Shown here in pieces: positions 5,519-6,294 of a stretch of 6,294 nucleotides of DNA. The first letter of the stretch is position 1. Each line of letters opens with the position of its first letter. Source of the stretch: Kiloniellales bacterium (GTDB lineage: Bacteria > Pseudomonadota > Alphaproteobacteria > Kiloniellales > JAKSBE01); NCBI GenBank assembly GCA_030067055.1, contig JASJAL010000352.1, positions 1 through 6,294 on the forward strand, written 5' to 3'. The translations under genes were made by a program, and so were the position numbers. The notes beneath the pieces were generated by a model. The model saw only the letters and a program-made list of their open reading frames with translations. It was not told where the DNA came from and searched no databases.

Positions 5519-6294
5519 ATGGGCGAGCAACGGGGTCCGGAATTCAACATGCCCGATCCGGTCGAGCTCTCGAAGGCACTGGGGAGCATCGCGGATCGGA
5601 GCCAAAAGATCGTCACGGAGTTCTTGGAGCGGCAGGGAACCAACGGCGGGATCGGGCCGATGGATCCGCTGAACATCGGCAACGCCTTCCTCGAGATGAC
5701 GGCGAAGATGATGACCGATCCGGCCAAGCTGGTGCAGGCGCAGATGAACCTCTGGCAGGACTACCTGCGGCTCTGGCAGACCACGACCCAGCGCATCATG
5801 GGCGCCGCCGCCGAGCCCATCGCCGAGCCCGAGCACGCCGACCGGCGCTTCAAGGATCCGGCCTGGGAGGACAACCAGCTCTTCGACTTCATCAAGCAGT
5901 CTTACCTGCTGAGCGCGCGCTGGATGCAGTCGACCGTGCGCGACGTCGACGGTCTGGACGAGAAGACCGCGCAGAAGGTCGACTTCTACACCCGGCAGTT
6001 CGTCGACGCCATGGCGCCCTCGAACTTCATCATGACCAACCCGGAGGTCCTGCGCGAGACCCTGGAGTCCGGCGGCGAGAACCTGGTCAAGGGCCTGGAG
6101 AACCTGCTCGAGGACCTGGAGCGCGGCAAGGGCCGGCTGCACATCAAGATGACCGACTACGACGCCTTCAAGATGGGCGAGAACATCGCCATCACGCCGG
6201 GCAAGGTGGTCTACCAGAACGACCTGATGCAGCTGATCCAGTACACGCCGACCACCGAGACGGTGCACAAGCGGCCGCTGCTGATCATCCCGCC
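5519..6294 (+). CDS. phaC: Class I polyhydroxyalkanoate synthase PhaC, N-terminal part
   Basis: PhaC polymerises (R)-3-hydroxyacyl-CoA, mainly 3-hydroxybutyryl-CoA, into polyester on the surface of carbon-storage granules. The window holds 258 complete codons of an enzyme normally near 600 aa, open to the right edge. The catalytic lipase-like box and Cys-Asp-His triad lie beyond it. The visible part is the PhaC N-terminal domain: DPAKLVQAQMNLWQDYL (67-83), DRRFKDPAWEDNQLFDF (108-124), QSYLLSARW (127-135), AMAPSNFIMTNPEVLRETL (164-182), GGENLVKGLENL (185-196) and TPGKVVYQNDLMQLIQYTP (226-244), then HKRPLLIIPP at the edge, where the alpha/beta-hydrolase core begins. The ATG at 5519 has AAGGAAA (5507-5513) just upstream; an ATG at 5549 is a weaker alternative. 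It is transcribed divergently from the lipoprotein gene, behind the palindrome. No frameshift is seen. Confidence 0.96.
   Translation, partial: MGEQRGPEFNMPDPVELSKALGSIADRSQKIVTEFLERQGTNGGIGPMDPLNIGNAFLEMTAKMMTDPAKLVQAQMNLWQDYLRLWQTTTQRIMGAAAEPIAEPEHADRRFKDPAWEDNQLFDFIKQSYLLSARWMQSTVRDVDGLDEKTAQKVDFYTRQFVDAMAPSNFIMTNPEVLRETLESGGENLVKGLENLLEDLERGKGRLHIKMTDYDAFKMGENIAITPGKVVYQNDLMQLIQYTPTTETVHKRPLLIIP

Noticed and set aside
5430..5672. Plus-strand 80-codon frame beginning inside the palindrome
   Set aside because: It is out of frame with phaC, has no ribosome site and is Arg/Ser-rich shadow sequence.
5335..5727. 131-residue N-terminal extension of the lipoprotein frame
   Set aside because: It would bury the signal peptide inside the protein, runs antisense into phaC, and ATG 5334 has its own ribosome site.
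5375..6268. Minus-strand open frame of 297 codons
   Set aside because: Antisense to phaC. Its Leu/Val/His-rich translation is a codon-bias artefact.
1..6294. Search for CRISPR arrays, tRNA/rRNA, IS ends, toxin-antitoxin or defence modules
   Set aside because: No spaced repeats, cloverleaf, transposase or defence motifs were seen. All coding space is taken by core metabolic, repair, envelope and storage genes.

Overview
This is a GC-rich, gene-dense chromosomal window that reads as core genome of a free-living alphaproteobacterium, probably Rhodospirillales-like. The placement is my inference from three things: the gene order aminotransferase (alaC type) - hom - glpX - recJ, the style of the class I PHA synthase, and an OmpA-type lipoprotein variant of a kind I associate with that group. 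No mobile element, CRISPR array, rRNA or tRNA is visible. I found no convincing unknown multi-gene system. The most interesting signals are regulatory DNA, above all a near-perfect 31-bp palindrome upstream of phaC.

Layout, right to left along the minus strand. A bicistron at 5334-4079 encodes an OmpA-domain outer-membrane lipoprotein and a DUF3291 protein, with stop and start overlapping by 4 nt (ATGA). After a 185-nt gap comes alaC (3893-2673), a pyridoxal-phosphate aminotransferase. Its stop overlaps the GTG start of hom (homoserine dehydrogenase with ACT domain, 2676-1384) by 4 nt (GTGA), so the two are very likely co-translated. A 199-nt gap holding several inverted repeats separates hom from glpX (class II fructose-1,6-bisphosphatase, 1184-183). 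Five nt further on, recJ (single-strand-specific exonuclease) begins at 177 and runs off the left edge; only its first 59 codons are present.

On the plus strand, the 184-nt gap 5335-5518 is a divergent promoter region. It carries the 31-bp palindrome (5404-5434) overlapping a candidate sigma-70 promoter with 17-bp spacing, then the first 258 codons of phaC (class I polyhydroxyalkanoate synthase), which runs off the right edge.

Metabolically, alaC and hom link nitrogen transfer to the aspartate-family route to threonine and methionine. GlpX supplies gluconeogenesis or the Calvin cycle, RecJ is DNA repair, and PhaC stores excess carbon as polyester. The lipoprotein/DUF3291 pair is an envelope unit with no obvious link to PHA beyond sharing the divergent promoter region. 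Long open frames antisense to the real genes are by-products of GC-rich codon use and are not annotated.
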